Below, one piece after another: positions 53,003 through 61,840 of a stretch of 64,000 nucleotides of DNA. Within the stretch, counting starts at the first letter, position 1, and the number at the start of each line of letters is the position of its first letter. The position numbers and the translations under genes were made by a program. This DNA comes from Kiritimatiellales bacterium (GTDB taxonomy: Bacteria; Verrucomicrobiota; Kiritimatiellia; Kiritimatiellales; Pontiellaceae), in contig QKAU01000006.1 of assembly GCA_003246265.1 (NCBI GenBank), positions 124,001 to 188,000 of the forward strand, given 5' to 3'. The notes below the pieces were generated by a model. That model did no database searches, had not been told where the DNA came from, and saw only the letters and a program-made list of their open reading frames with translations.

Positions 53003-53518
53003 CTACGCTTCCAGCTCCTTCTGCAGCTCGGCATCGGCCTTAAGTACTTCCTTGGCCATGCTCTTCTTGTAGGCGGCCAGCTTGCGGCGCAGGTCGGCAT
53101 CGGAGAGTGCCAGGATCTGCACCGCGAGGATCGCGGCGTTGATCGCCCCGGCCTTGCCGATCGCCACGGTCGCCACCGGCACGCCCTTGGGCATCTGCAC
53201 CGTTGAAAGCAGCGAGTCCATGCCGTCCAGGGCCCAGCCCTTCACCGGAATCCCGATGACCGGCAGCGTCGTATGCCCGGCCAGTACGCCGCACAGGTGC
53301 GCCGCGCCGCCCGCGGCGCCGATGATGACCTTGTAGCCGTTCTTCGCCGCGCTTTCGGCAAAAGCGGATGCCTCGTGCGGGGTGCGGTGAGCGGACATCA
53401 CCTTGACGGTCGAGGCGACGCCGAACTCCTTCAGGGTATTGACCGTGTATTCCAGCACCGGCCAGTCGGTCTTGCTGCCCATCACGATGGCGACAGCGGG
53501 GTTGCTTCTTGAAGCCAT
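53003..53518 (-). CDS. purE: N5-carboxyaminoimidazole ribonucleotide mutase
   Basis: Class I PurE converts N5-CAIR to CAIR in purine synthesis. [16 protein letters not shown] starts the fold, [11 protein letters not shown] carries the catalytic-site His, and [20 protein letters not shown] and [20 protein letters not shown] complete it. It is 171 aa long. It lies 35 bases after purD in the same operon. Confidence 0.95.
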   Translation of the reverse strand: MASRSNPAVAIVMGSKTDWPVLEYTVNTLKEFGVASTVKVMSAHRTPHEASAFAESAAKNGYKVIIGAAGGAAHLCGVLAGHTTLPVIGIPVKGWALDGMDSLLSTVQMPKGVPVATVAIGKAGAINAAILAVQILALSDADLRRKLAAYKKSMAKEVLKADAELQKELEA

Positions 53519-53553
53519 GGTTCGTTCTCCTATGTTAAGATCCGTTGCGGCGG

Positions 53554-54834
53554 CTACTGCCCGAGGCGCTTCAGCTCCCGGTGGGCGATGTCGTTGCGGT
53601 AGAAGGCGTCCTTGTAGCTGATCGTCTCGACCGCGATGTAGGCCTTGGCAAGGGCGTCGGGCAGGTCGCTCCCCAGCGAAGTGATACCCAGCACGCGGCC
53701 GCCCGCCGTCACCACCCGCCCGCCGTCGAGCGCCGTCCCGGCATGGAAGACGATCGTATCGTCGACGGCGTTGGCCTTGTCGAGGTTCTCGATCTCGTTC
53801 CCCTTCTCATAGTCGCCGGGATAGCCGCCGGCCACCATCACGACGCATACGCTGTGCTCGGCCTTCCATCGCACCAGCTCATCGGAAAGGTTCCCGTCGA
53901 TCACGGCCTGGATGGCCGGAAGCATGTCGCCGTCCCAGCGGGCCAGGACCGCCTGGGTTTCGGGATCGCCAAAGCGGCAGTTGAACTCGACGACGCTCGG
54001 CTGGTCGTCCTTGATCATCAGTCCGGCGTAGAGGACGCCCTTGTAGGTGATGCCGCGCTTGCGCAGCTCGGCGAGGGTACGGCCGTACACCTCCTCCTTC
54101 ACCTTCCTCCAGACGGCGTCGGTGACGACCGAGGCGGGGGAATAGGCCCCCATGCCGCCGGTGTTCGGGCCGCGGTCCTTCTCGAAGATCCGCTTGTGGT
54201 CCTGCGACGACGCCAGCATGACGACATGCTCCCCGTCGATCAGCGCCAGGATCGATGCCTCCTCGCCTTCAAGGAAATCCTCGATGACGACCCGGTTCCC
54301 GGCATCGCCGAATGCGCTGCCTTCCAGGGCATCGCGGATGGCCGCCTCCGCCTGTCCGACCGTTTCGGCGACCGTGACCCCTTTCCCCGCGGCCAGGCCG
54401 TCGGCCTTGACCACGATGGGGGCACCGTGTTCGCGGATGTAGGCGCAGGCCAGCTCGGGATCGGTAAAGGTGGCATAGGCGGAGGTCGGCACGCCGCCGG
54501 CGATCATGACCTCCTTGGCGAACTGCTTGCTGCCCTCCAGCTCGGCCGCCGCCTTGCATGGGCCGAATACCCGAATGCCCGCATCCTCGAGCACGTCGGC
54601 CAGGCCGGCACAGAGCGGCGCTTCGGGCCCGATCACCACCAGGTCGGGGCGGTTCGCGAGGCACCATTCGCCGATGCCGGCGAGATCGGTTGCGCCATAG
54701 TTCAGGTTGGTTCCGAGCTGGGCCGTGCCCGCGTTGCCCGGCGTGCAGAAGATTTCAGGTTCGGCGCTGTCGTGCTTCAGTTTCCAGGCCAGGGCGTGCT
54801 CGCGGCCCCCGTTGCCCACCACCAATATCTTCAT
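53554..54834 (-). CDS. purD: Phosphoribosylamine-glycine ligase
   Basis: ATP-grasp enzyme that joins glycine to phosphoribosylamine in purine synthesis. [19 protein letters not shown] is the N-terminal signature. [20 protein letters not shown], then [38 protein letters not shown] and the central [15 protein letters not shown] loop follow. [20 protein letters not shown] and [14 protein letters not shown] end the ATP-grasp part. It is 426 aa long. The start is MKILVV at 54834; the upstream frame is rejected. First gene of purD-purE. Confidence 0.95.
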   Translation of the reverse strand: MKILVVGNGGREHALAWKLKHDSAEPEIFCTPGNAGTAQLGTNLNYGATDLAGIGEWCLANRPDLVVIGPEAPLCAGLADVLEDAGIRVFGPCKAAAELEGSKQFAKEVMIAGGVPTSAYATFTDPELACAYIREHGAPIVVKADGLAAGKGVTVAETVGQAEAAIRDALEGSAFGDAGNRVVIEDFLEGEEASILALIDGEHVVMLASSQDHKRIFEKDRGPNTGGMGAYSPASVVTDAVWRKVKEEVYGRTLAELRKRGITYKGVLYAGLMIKDDQPSVVEFNCRFGDPETQAVLARWDGDMLPAIQAVIDGNLSDELVRWKAEHSVCVVMVAGGYPGDYEKGNEIENLDKANAVDDTIVFHAGTALDGGRVVTAGGRVLGITSLGSDLPDALAKAYIAVETISYKDAFYRNDIAHRELKRLGQ

Positions 54835-54927
54835 GCTCAGCTCCCTCGCGGTTTGAAATTCGCGGGGAACATACCCAACGGGCGGGAGCCATGCAAGACG
54901 CACGGTTCCCAAACCCGGCCTGCACCG

Positions 54928-55926
54928 TCATTCCGCCGGGGTCCCGGCCCCATCCTCCTCCGCCGGCGCCGCAGGCGGCTCCTTGGCCTTGACCAGCTGG
55001 TCGCGGCTGACGAGGAAGTCGTTGGCGTCGTTGTCGGAAACCACGTAGGTCCAACCGAAGAGCTTTCCGGGCGCATCGCCCGAGAAATGGACATAGCGGC
55101 CATGTTCGGCCGGCCCTCCCACTTCGACGACATAGGTCAGGTTGGTGGTCGAAGCCGTAAAGAGTGTCGCATTGGTAAAGCCCAGGTCGGCGTCGGAAAG
55201 GTTCGGATCGGCCACGCCGGTGCACTCGAGCCGCTGCAGCGCGGAACGTATCCGGCTCGCTTCGGACGGCTGAAGCTCTTCGGACTCACGGTCCAGTCCG
55301 GCCAGCGTCCATTCCGTTCCGTCGACCTTCAGCTCGATGCCGCCCGCCTTGACCGCGACAATCTCCGCTGGGGAAACATCGAGGAGCTTCCTGTCCAGCC
55401 ATTCTACGGCCTCCTCTGAAAAGGGGCGGAAGTCGTAGTCGACCAGGTAGATTTCGGCGCCGCCGTTGCGCCGAACGAAGTGCTGGTTGGCCCATCCGGC
55501 GGTGTCCGACGCCTCGCGCCGCGCACCCACCTCCACCCGGGCCACCTCCTTGCCGGTACTTTCGAGCACGATCGACCGGGCATCGTCGAAACCGAATTCC
55601 GAGGCATCGACGTGGGCGGAGCGCACCGGTTTCCCGAGTTCGACCCTGGCCGCGGACCGAAGCGCTTCGGCCAGTTTCGAGAAGTCGGCTGGATACCCAT
55701 AGAGGGAGTCAACCCGCCAGATCCCCTCGCGCTTCGCCAGCGCAACGGTGTTGGAACCCGCCGCGACCGACAGGCCGTCGAGCGCGTTCAGTTCCACGCC
55801 CTGCAGCAAGGTTGTTTCCCCGGCCGGGGCCGGATGCCGCTTCGCGGCACCCTGCCGCTGGATCAGGGCGACTCCGCCTAGCAACAGCAGGACCACCATC
55901 ATGGCCATCAGTTTCTTCGCATTCAT
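54928..55926 (-). CDS. DUF4340 membrane-anchored protein
   Basis: A 332-residue protein with one N-terminal membrane segment (LMAMMVVLLLLGGVALI) and a large outside domain. It carries DUF4340-like repeats: ALAKREGIWRVDSLYGYPAD, WANQHFVRRNGGAEIYLVD, LLDVSPAEIVAVKAGG and WTLAGLDRES. The tail is acidic and rich in Ala and Pro. DUF4340 proteins usually follow Gld-type ABC exporters, as here: it is the last gene after ATPase, permease and Gldg protein. The start is MNAKKLM at 55926, 19 bases after the Gldg-family stop. Role unknown, perhaps an exporter subunit. Confidence 0.8.
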   Translation of the reverse strand: MNAKKLMAMMVVLLLLGGVALIQRQGAAKRHPAPAGETTLLQGVELNALDGLSVAAGSNTVALAKREGIWRVDSLYGYPADFSKLAEALRSAARVELGKPVRSAHVDASEFGFDDARSIVLESTGKEVARVEVGARREASDTAGWANQHFVRRNGGAEIYLVDYDFRPFSEEAVEWLDRKLLDVSPAEIVAVKAGGIELKVDGTEWTLAGLDRESEELQPSEASRIRSALQRLECTGVADPNLSDADLGFTNATLFTASTTNLTYVVEVGGPAEHGRYVHFSGDAPGKLFGWTYVVSDNDANDFLVSRDQLVKAKEPPAAPAEEDGAGTPAE

Positions 55927-55945
55927 AGCATTCTCCTTGAGGGAT

Positions 55946-57769
55946 TCAACGGGTTCGGCGGATCCAAAGGCCGCGGCCGATGCCGAAGGCGGCGACAACC
56001 AGCGGGACCGCGAGGATGTTGAGAAACTTCAGCCGCACGCCGAGCCGCTCGATGTCGCTGCGCAGGTTCTTGCGAACCTCCTTGAGCGATTGCTGGGTCT
56101 GGAAGACCTCCTCGCGAAACGTCTTCACTTCCGACTCCTGCTCCGGACTCAGGAAGACCTGCTGCCCGTCGTCGCGGGCCTGCTGGAGCTGTTCGAGCCG
56201 CGCCTGGGTGGCCTGCAGCTTTTCGTTGAGCCGCTGCTCCTCGGCCTGCCATCTGAAGGCGGCCTCCTTCTCCAGTTCGATCACCCGCTCGAACGGGCGG
56301 TCGAAGGCGCTGCGGCTGCGCAGCCCGATCAGCGCATCGCTGCCGCACAGCTGCTCGACCAGGTTGAGCGCGAAGGCAAGGTTGTCGTTGCGCGGCTGGA
56401 CCACCGTCTGGCCGAAGAGGTTCATGCTCTCGGTGGCGTAGCGGTCGGCAATCATGTCCACGTCGGCCACCAGCACCACAATGCCGGTCTTCACGCCCAG
56501 CTTGAGGCCCTCCTCCCGCTCGGGAAAGGCGGTTGGAAAGAGGCCGGAAAGACGCACCGCCATGGTTTGCCGCCGGCGGCTGTCGGGGATGTCGATCTTG
56601 CCCGAACGGACCGCGAAGCTGCCGACGGTGAAGCCATCCTCCGAGGTGAAGAGCAGGTCGGTCCGCTCCAGCCCATTGGTGGCCGCCCCTTCAAAGGCGC
56701 CGCCGAAGGGGAGCATGATCTCGGAGAGCGAACCGGTCGCCACGTCTTCGCGGCTGATGTTCGGTTCGCGTAGCGACATCCATGCGGCGTTGCGCATCGC
56801 CCTTCCCTGTCCGTCCGAAAGCAGGCTGGCCACCGATTCGTCGGCCGCCAAGTCGGCGGTCTGCGCCAGTCCCCACGCGGCGGCGAGGCGGTTCAGGTCC
56901 GACGCCTCCGGCGGCGGCGGCATGCCCATTTGCATCATCTGCGGATTGGCGCTCTCCCGCGCGGCCAGGCACAGCGGGTCGGTGAAGGCCAGCAGGCGGC
57001 CGCCGCGCAGCACGAACTGGTCGATCGCGTAGAGCAGTTCCTCCGAAACGCCCGCCGGATGGATGAGCACGAGCACATCGATGTCCGAGGGAATCTCCGT
57101 GGCGTCCATGGCGATCTCCTCCGTCTCGTACTGCCGCTGGATTTCGGAGACGACCGCCCACTGGCGGCTCCCACCACCCATACCCATGTAGGGGTTTCCG
57201 CCGCCGTTGACAGGCAGTGCGCTCAGCAGGCCGACCTTCGCACTCTTTTCCGACGAGACCTCGGAGACCGTGCGCGTCAGCATGTACTCCAGCCGCGGCT
57301 CGCTCTCCTGCGAAAGCAGCGGAATCGCCGCCTCGCGGTTGCCCGACACGGCGACGATGCCGAAGTAGATGCCCCCGCCCATGCCGAACATGTCGAGCGA
57401 TTGCGGCTGGAGCCCATAGCGCTGCGCCCACTCCTCCTCGTCGGAATCGGGTTCGGGGTCGTATTCCTCGACCACCAGGTAGCCGCCGGCGCGCGATTCG
57501 TACTCCTTCAGCAGGTCGCGCACGCGGGCCGCGAAATTCTTCATCGGAGCCGGCACCTGTTCGTTGCCTTTGGAGAAGTAGAACTTGAGCGTCACGTCGC
57601 GGTCCAGCCCACCCAGCAGTTGCTTGGTGCCCTCGGATAGGGTGTAGAGGCGGTCCTCCGTCACATCCATCCGCGCCCGCACGGGACGTAGCACCGCGTT
57701 CAGGGCGATCAGGATGCCGAGCATCAGCAGCATGCCCGCCACCCCCGTCGTTTTCTTCATCTGTTTCAT
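55946..57769 (-). CDS. Gldg-family (ABC_transp_aux) membrane protein
   Basis: A 607-residue protein with an N-terminal membrane segment (GVAGMLLMLGILIALNAVL) and a C-terminal one (FLNILAVPLVVAAFGIGRGL). Between them is an extracytoplasmic domain of the ABC_transp_aux type: RMDVTEDRLYTLSEGTKQLL, LKFYFSKGN, YLVVEEYDPEPDSDEEEW and DVLVLIHPAGVSEELLYAID. A coiled-coil stretch (about 495-575) precedes the last membrane helix. It is homologous to GldG, a partner of GldA and GldF in Bacteroidetes gliding, but is common in bacteria that do not glide. It lies 7 bases after the permease gene. Confidence 0.85.
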   Translation of the reverse strand: MKQMKKTTGVAGMLLMLGILIALNAVLRPVRARMDVTEDRLYTLSEGTKQLLGGLDRDVTLKFYFSKGNEQVPAPMKNFAARVRDLLKEYESRAGGYLVVEEYDPEPDSDEEEWAQRYGLQPQSLDMFGMGGGIYFGIVAVSGNREAAIPLLSQESEPRLEYMLTRTVSEVSSEKSAKVGLLSALPVNGGGNPYMGMGGGSRQWAVVSEIQRQYETEEIAMDATEIPSDIDVLVLIHPAGVSEELLYAIDQFVLRGGRLLAFTDPLCLAARESANPQMMQMGMPPPPEASDLNRLAAAWGLAQTADLAADESVASLLSDGQGRAMRNAAWMSLREPNISREDVATGSLSEIMLPFGGAFEGAATNGLERTDLLFTSEDGFTVGSFAVRSGKIDIPDSRRRQTMAVRLSGLFPTAFPEREEGLKLGVKTGIVVLVADVDMIADRYATESMNLFGQTVVQPRNDNLAFALNLVEQLCGSDALIGLRSRSAFDRPFERVIELEKEAAFRWQAEEQRLNEKLQATQARLEQLQQARDDGQQVFLSPEQESEVKTFREEVFQTQQSLKEVRKNLRSDIERLGVRLKFLNILAVPLVVAAFGIGRGLWIRRTR

Positions 57770-57776
57770 CGTCCGG

Positions 57777-58523
57777 CTACCTCCCCACTTTGTTCTTGAG
57801 CACGACCTGCGTCGCGAAGAGCATGAAGACCATCACCGACGCGAAGTAGGCAAGGTCGCGCAGGTCGACCACGCCGCGCTGCAGCGTTTCGAAGTGCGGC
57901 ATGAAGCTGAACGAGGCCACCCCGTCCACCAGCCACGCCGGCGCCCAGCGCGACAGCAGGTCGGTGACCGGCGGATAGCCCGCCAGGATCAGGAAGAGGC
58001 CGATGACCACCGCCAGGATGAAGCTGATCACCTGGTTGCGCGTCAGCGCCGAGGTGAACATGCCGGCCGCGACGTAGGCACCGGCCAGCAGGCCGCTGCC
58101 GAGGTAGCCCGACACCACCGCACCCATGTCCGGCGAGCCGAGGTAGGCGGCCGTCGCGGGCACCGTGAAGGTCAGCGCCAGCGCCAGCAGCATGAAGAGC
58201 CACGCGGCCAGGAACTTGCCCAGCAACGCCTGCAGCGGCGTGACGGAGACCGTGAAGAGCAGCTCGATGGTCCCCGAACGGCGCTCCTCCGCCCAAAGGC
58301 GCATGGCGACGGCCGGCACCAGGATCATGTAGAGCCAGGGATGCCAGACGAAGAAGCCGGAGAGGTCGGCCTGACCCGCTTCGTAGAACCTTCCCATCGA
58401 AAAGGTGAAGAAGCCGGCCAGCATCAGGAAGATGATGATGAAGACGTAGGCCACCGGCGAATCGAAGTAGGCGCGCCACTCGCGCTTCGCGACGGCGAGC
58501 ACATGGGATGCGGCTTCGTTCAT
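57777..58523 (-). CDS. ABC-2 type permease (GldF-like)
   Basis: A 248-residue inner-membrane protein with six hydrophobic segments. It begins LAVAKREWRAYFDSPVAYVF, the usual start of this ABC-2 family, with EERRSGTIELLFTVSVTPLQ after the second segment. It is the membrane part of the exporter formed with the ATPase gene, whose stop overlaps its start by one base (TGATG). The end is 7 bases before the Gldg-family start. Start ATG 58523. Confidence 0.9.
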   Translation of the reverse strand: MNEAASHVLAVAKREWRAYFDSPVAYVFIIIFLMLAGFFTFSMGRFYEAGQADLSGFFVWHPWLYMILVPAVAMRLWAEERRSGTIELLFTVSVTPLQALLGKFLAAWLFMLLALALTFTVPATAAYLGSPDMGAVVSGYLGSGLLAGAYVAAGMFTSALTRNQVISFILAVVIGLFLILAGYPPVTDLLSRWAPAWLVDGVASFSFMPHFETLQRGVVDLRDLAYFASVMVFMLFATQVVLKNKVGR

Positions 58524-59461
58524 CAGGCCACCTCCATTTTTTCCGTGTCTTCGGTAATGGTGATCTGCCGGAAGACGTCGTCGAGCCGCCCGTCGTCGAC
58601 CTTGATGTCGGCCACCTTCCAGCGGTGCTCCTGCGCGGCAGCCAGCACGTCGCCGGCGATGGACCTGCCCGCCTTCGGGAAGGCGACGATGCTCCCGTTC
58701 TCCAACGTCTCCACCTTGCCGACGCCGGGAATCCCAGCGAGGGTTTCGGCGATTCCTGCACCCGTGGCGGAGAGGGTGACCGCGTTGTAGCGCGCGCTCC
58801 GGGCCTTGAGCGCGGCGGGCGTGTCGTCGGCCACCACCTTGCCGGCGCTGATGATGATCGCGCGGGTGCAGATGGCCTCCACCTCCTCGAGGACGTGGGT
58901 CGAAAGCATCACGACGCGCTCCCCGGACATGTCGCGGATCATGTCGCGCACGACCTGCTTCTGGTTGGGGTCGAGCCCTTCGGTGGGTTCGTCGAGCAGC
59001 AGGATGTCGGGATCGTGCAGTAGCGCCTGGGCGAGGCAGGTGCGCTGGCGGTAGCCCTTGGACAACGTTTCGATGGTCTGGTTGCGCACCGGCTGCAGGA
59101 AGCATCGCTCCAGCGCGCGGTCGACGCGACTCTCCCGCTCGGCCCCGCTGAATCCGCGCACCTCGGCGAGGAAGCGCAGGAAGGCAGCCACGGTCATGTC
59201 GCCGTAGAGCGGCGTGGTTTCCGGCATGTAGCCGATTCCCTTCTGCGCCGCCACGGGGTTTTCCGCCACGTTGATCCCCTTGACCCATACGCTGCCCGAC
59301 GTCGGCGGCAGGAAGCCCGCCACCATCCGGATCGTGGTCGTCTTCCCCGCGCCGTTCGGCCCGAGGAAACCGAGCACGGTCCCCTTCCGGACTTCGAAGG
59401 AGATGCCGTCCACCGCGCGTCTCCGTCCGAAATCCCTGACCAACCCCTCTGCCTTGATCAT
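58523..59461 (-). CDS. ABC transporter ATP-binding protein (GldA-like)
   Basis: A 312-residue ATPase. Walker A is GPNGAGKTT near residue 36, the signature is LSKGYRQR, Walker B is ILLLDEPTEGLDP and the H-loop is LSTHVLEEVE. The C-terminal 80 residues (VTLSATGAGIAETLAGIPGV) form the extra domain common in Gld-type ATPases. The start is MIKAEGL at 59461 with an AAGGAGAG ribosome-binding site. It heads the operon ATPase-permease-Gldg-DUF4340. Confidence 0.93.
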   Translation of the reverse strand: MIKAEGLVRDFGRRRAVDGISFEVRKGTVLGFLGPNGAGKTTTIRMVAGFLPPTSGSVWVKGINVAENPVAAQKGIGYMPETTPLYGDMTVAAFLRFLAEVRGFSGAERESRVDRALERCFLQPVRNQTIETLSKGYRQRTCLAQALLHDPDILLLDEPTEGLDPNQKQVVRDMIRDMSGERVVMLSTHVLEEVEAICTRAIIISAGKVVADDTPAALKARSARYNAVTLSATGAGIAETLAGIPGVGKVETLENGSIVAFPKAGRSIAGDVLAAAQEHRWKVADIKVDDGRLDDVFRQITITEDTEKMEVA

Positions 59462-59599
59462 CGGTATTGCTCTCCTTATTGCTACGTTCTGCATCCTTTA
59501 TCGGAGGAGGTTTTTCGATCCCCCTCCATCTCCGCGCAAAAAGAGCGGAATGGGATAACGAGACTTCGCAAGGCAGGTCCCGTTCAAACTTTTTCGTTG

Positions 59600-59646
59600 A
59601 AAAAAATGAGCCGGCCCCGCCGAAGGAGACCGGCCCGGACCGGCTA
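59600..59646 (-). terminator. Terminator overlapping the stop of the last sHSP gene
   Basis: Read leftwards, GCCGGTCC (59644-59637) can pair with GGGCCGGC (59617-59610), eight pairs including one G-U, with an inner GC-rich stem and a T-tract after it. It begins in the stop codon of the Hsp20 gene at 59644. Confidence 0.6.
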
Positions 59647-60129
59647 GCGGCCTTCACTGACCGGTATTCTCCGGCGGCCCTCCCTGGCCGCCCCGGTCTT
59701 TGGCAGGGTCAGCGTCAGCAGGCCCCGCGTGAACCGGGCCTTGGCCTTCTCCGCATCGACCTCCGCAGGCAGCGGAATGCTGCGGACAAACCCGCCGTAG
59801 CGGATCTCCGAGACATGGTAGTTCCGCTTGCCGGACGCCTGCTCCTCCTTCCGCTCGCCGCGGATCGTGAGCACGTCCTCCTCGACCGCTACTTGGACAT
59901 CCTTTTCGTCCATGCCCGGCAGTTCCACCTTCACGCGAATCTCGTCGTCGGTTTCGGACAGCTCGAACCCCGCGCTACCGATGGTGCGCCGGCCCATGCG
60001 GCCGACGCCCCGGTAGTAGCTGTCGAACAGCTCGTTGATTTCACGGTGCAGAAGGTCGAAGGGATGTTCGTCCCACTCTGGCGCCTGCCGGACCGTGCGC
60101 TTGCGCCACGGAACCAGTTTATCCATCAT
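59644..60129 (-). CDS. Hsp20/alpha-crystallin small heat-shock protein 3
   Basis: A 161-residue holdase chaperone. The N-terminal arm (VPWRKRTVRQAPEWDEHPFD) is followed by an alpha-crystallin domain from about residue 52: FELSETDDEIRVKVELPGMD, VQVAVEEDVLTIRGERK, GGFVRSIPLPAEVDAEKAKA, and RFTRGLLTLTLPK with the LTLTLPK end. It is the last of three tandem sHSP genes. The start is ATG 60129 or the next codon. Its stop lies inside a terminator hairpin. Confidence 0.92.
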   Translation of the reverse strand: MMDKLVPWRKRTVRQAPEWDEHPFDLLHREINELFDSYYRGVGRMGRRTIGSAGFELSETDDEIRVKVELPGMDEKDVQVAVEEDVLTIRGERKEEQASGKRNYHVSEIRYGGFVRSIPLPAEVDAEKAKARFTRGLLTLTLPKTGAAREGRRRIPVSEGR

Positions 60130-60151
60130 GGTGCTTCACCTCCTTTCCATC

Positions 60152-60553
60152 CTACGCCCCTGCGGTGATCTCGATCCGGCGCGGCTTGGCCTGCTCGGCC
60201 TTGGGCAGCTCGATGTCGAGCACGCCGTTGCGCAACCGGGCGCGGATCTTTTCCCGGTCGATCAGCTGCGGCACGGTGAACCTGCGCCGGAAGACGCCTG
60301 TTCCGTATTCGCCCATCAGCAGCTCCATGCCCTCCTGCCCGCCATCGGCCTGCGTGGCGGTGATCTCCAGCTCGGTGTTGTCCAGCCGGATGTCGATCTG
60401 CTCCTGCGCAACGCCGGGCACGTCGCAGCGGACGAGGATCGCATCCTCCTTCTCGTAGATGTCCGTTGCCGGCACATATGCGTTGCCTTCGCGGGGCGGC
60501 TCGTTGTCGTTGCGCACGGCCTTCTCCATGTCCTTTTCCTGCTTGTCCTTCAT
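60152..60553 (-). CDS. Hsp20/alpha-crystallin small heat-shock protein 2
   Basis: A 133-residue small heat-shock protein with a short acidic N-terminus (MKDKQEKDMEKAVRNDNEPP). The crystallin domain reads VPATDIYEKEDAILVRCDVP, IDIRLDNTELEITATQ, TGVFRRRFTVPQLIDREKIR and RLRNGVLDIELPK. It is shorter at the N-terminus than its neighbours. The start is MKDKQE at 60553, 13 bases after the stop of sHSP 1; the frame upstream overlaps that gene and is rejected. Confidence 0.92.
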   Translation of the reverse strand: MKDKQEKDMEKAVRNDNEPPREGNAYVPATDIYEKEDAILVRCDVPGVAQEQIDIRLDNTELEITATQADGGQEGMELLMGEYGTGVFRRRFTVPQLIDREKIRARLRNGVLDIELPKAEQAKPRRIEITAGA

Positions 60554-60566
60554 CGTGAACACCTCC

Positions 60567-61001
60567 TTAGGAAGCCTTGATTTCAATCCGTTTCGGCTTG
60601 CTGGACTCGTGACGCGGCAGCATGACCTTCAGCACGCCGTCCGCATACTGCGCGGCAACCCGTTCGCTCTCCACGGCGAAGGGCAGTCGCACGGTGCGCA
60701 CGAACCCGCCGGTCTCCCGTTCGCAGCGGTGGCACACGGCGTCGCCCGCCGGCTTGTCGCCCTTGCGCTCGCCCTTGATGGTGAGCTGGTTGTTGACCAC
60801 GCTGATGTCGAGGTCCTCGATCTCCATGCCGGGTAGCTCGGCCGTTACGACCACGCTCTCGGCATTGCCCCAGACGTTCAGTGCCGGGAAGCGCGACAGG
60901 GCGGTCCCGGTTTCGTACCCGTCGAACAGACGGTTCATTTCCCGTTGCAGGGATCGGAGCTCGCCGAACGGGCTCCATGACCTGGTGTTGTTCCAATACA
61001 T
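60567..61001 (-). CDS. Hsp20/alpha-crystallin small heat-shock protein 1
   Basis: A 144-residue small heat-shock protein, first of three. MYWNNTRSWSPFGELRSLQR, then EMNRLFDGYE is the typical N-terminal arm. The crystallin domain has VVVTAELPGMEIEDLDISVV, LTIKGERKGDKPAGDAVCHR, FVRTVRLPFAVESERVAAQY and DGVLKVMLPRHESSKPKRIE. A CHRC pair in the central loop is unusual and could respond to oxidation or metal. The start is ATG 61001 with a GAAAGGAG ribosome-binding site. A near-consensus sigma-54 element lies upstream. Confidence 0.92.
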   Translation of the reverse strand: MYWNNTRSWSPFGELRSLQREMNRLFDGYETGTALSRFPALNVWGNAESVVVTAELPGMEIEDLDISVVNNQLTIKGERKGDKPAGDAVCHRCERETGGFVRTVRLPFAVESERVAAQYADGVLKVMLPRHESSKPKRIEIKAS

Positions 61002-61073
61002 GACCTGCACTCCTTTCGTTCTTTTCTCCGCACCCTTGCGGAGGTTGCATTCCTGTTGACGCCCGCCCTTAAA

Positions 61074-61088
61074 ACAAAAAGCGTGCCA
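61074..61088 (-). promoter_or_regulatory. Sigma-54-like -24/-12 element before the sHSP operon
   Basis: Read leftwards: TGGCACG, four bases, TTGT. The sigma-54 consensus is TGGCACG-N4-TTGC, so only the last base differs. It would give a leader of about 60 bases. A single near match can arise by chance. Confidence 0.35.
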
Positions 61089-61250
61089 CGCACGCACAGG
61101 AACACATTATCCTTTCTCCCAACCATTTACGATTTACACCGCACAGGCGGTGCTGTGAAAATCCGACACAGGCCGTGTCGCGCGTGTGACGTTTTTTCCA
61201 TCGTATCGCCGCGCCGCCCGTGGTAAGCAGGGGGCCTTCAAGGAGACCGC

Positions 61251-61556
61251 ATGCAACAGCAGGAGAACCGGATCACGATCGAATATTGTGCGAAGTGCAA
61301 GTTCATGATGCGCTCGGCGTGGGTCGCGCAGGAGCTGCTCCAGACCTTCGAGGAAGAGCTCGACGAGGCAGCGTTGCGGCCAAGCACCGTGCCGGGCATC
61401 TGGCGCATATACGCCAACGGCCGACAGATATGGGACCGTAAGACCGAGCGCGGCTTGCCGGAACTCAAGGAGCTGAAGCGCCGCGTGCGCGATATCATCG
61501 CCCCCGGCAAGCACCTTGGCCATGCCGAAACCGTGGAACCGAAACCGGAAAGATGA
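61251..61556 (+). CDS. SelT/SelW/SelH (Rdx) family redox protein
   Basis: A 101-residue thioredoxin-like protein. The family motif is CAKC at Cys13-Cys16 in ITIEYCAKCKF, with plain Cys where selenoprotein members have selenocysteine. LLQTFEEELDEAALRPSTVP, IWRIYANGRQIWDRK and FPEL-like GLPELKELKRRVRD segments match Rdx proteins. The exact substrate is unknown. An AAGGAGA ribosome-binding site precedes ATG 61251. The next gene starts 4 bases after its stop, so the two are coupled. Confidence 0.85.
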   Translation: MQQQENRITIEYCAKCKFMMRSAWVAQELLQTFEEELDEAALRPSTVPGIWRIYANGRQIWDRKTERGLPELKELKRRVRDIIAPGKHLGHAETVEPKPER

Positions 61557-61560
61557 ACCG

Positions 61561-61833
61561 ATGAACCAGACAACCTCCATCATCATCCTGGTCGTACTTG
61601 CCCTCGCCCTAGCGGCGCACTACGCCAGCCAGAAGCTGCTGCTGGCCAAGGGCTGGAAGGCCGAAGATCCCCGGCCGCAGATCAAGCGGCTGCTGCTCAA
61701 CGGCGGCATGCTCATGGTCGTTGCCGTTGCCGCGCTCGTCGCAGCGGAAAAGCCCTACGGCCTGCTGGGCATCCTGATCTTCATCGAAGCCGCCGTCTGC
61801 TTCGCCTTCGCCCGCAAGCTGAGCCGCAAATAG
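61561..61833 (+). CDS. Small membrane protein paired with the SelW-like gene
   Basis: A 90-residue protein with three hydrophobic segments: about 6-25 (SIIILVVLALALAAHYA), 48-63 (GGMLMVVAVAALVAAE) and 66-85 (YGLLGILIFIEAAVCFAFA). Not recognised. The start is ATG 61561 (MNQTTS); 15 in-frame upstream residues overlap the SelW-like gene and are rejected. Coupling to a redox protein suggests a shared process, without further evidence. It ends 7 bases before the convergent sir2 stop. Confidence 0.65.
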   Translation: MNQTTSIIILVVLALALAAHYASQKLLLAKGWKAEDPRPQIKRLLLNGGMLMVVAVAALVAAEKPYGLLGILIFIEAAVCFAFARKLSRK

Positions 61834-61840
61834 GAACGGT

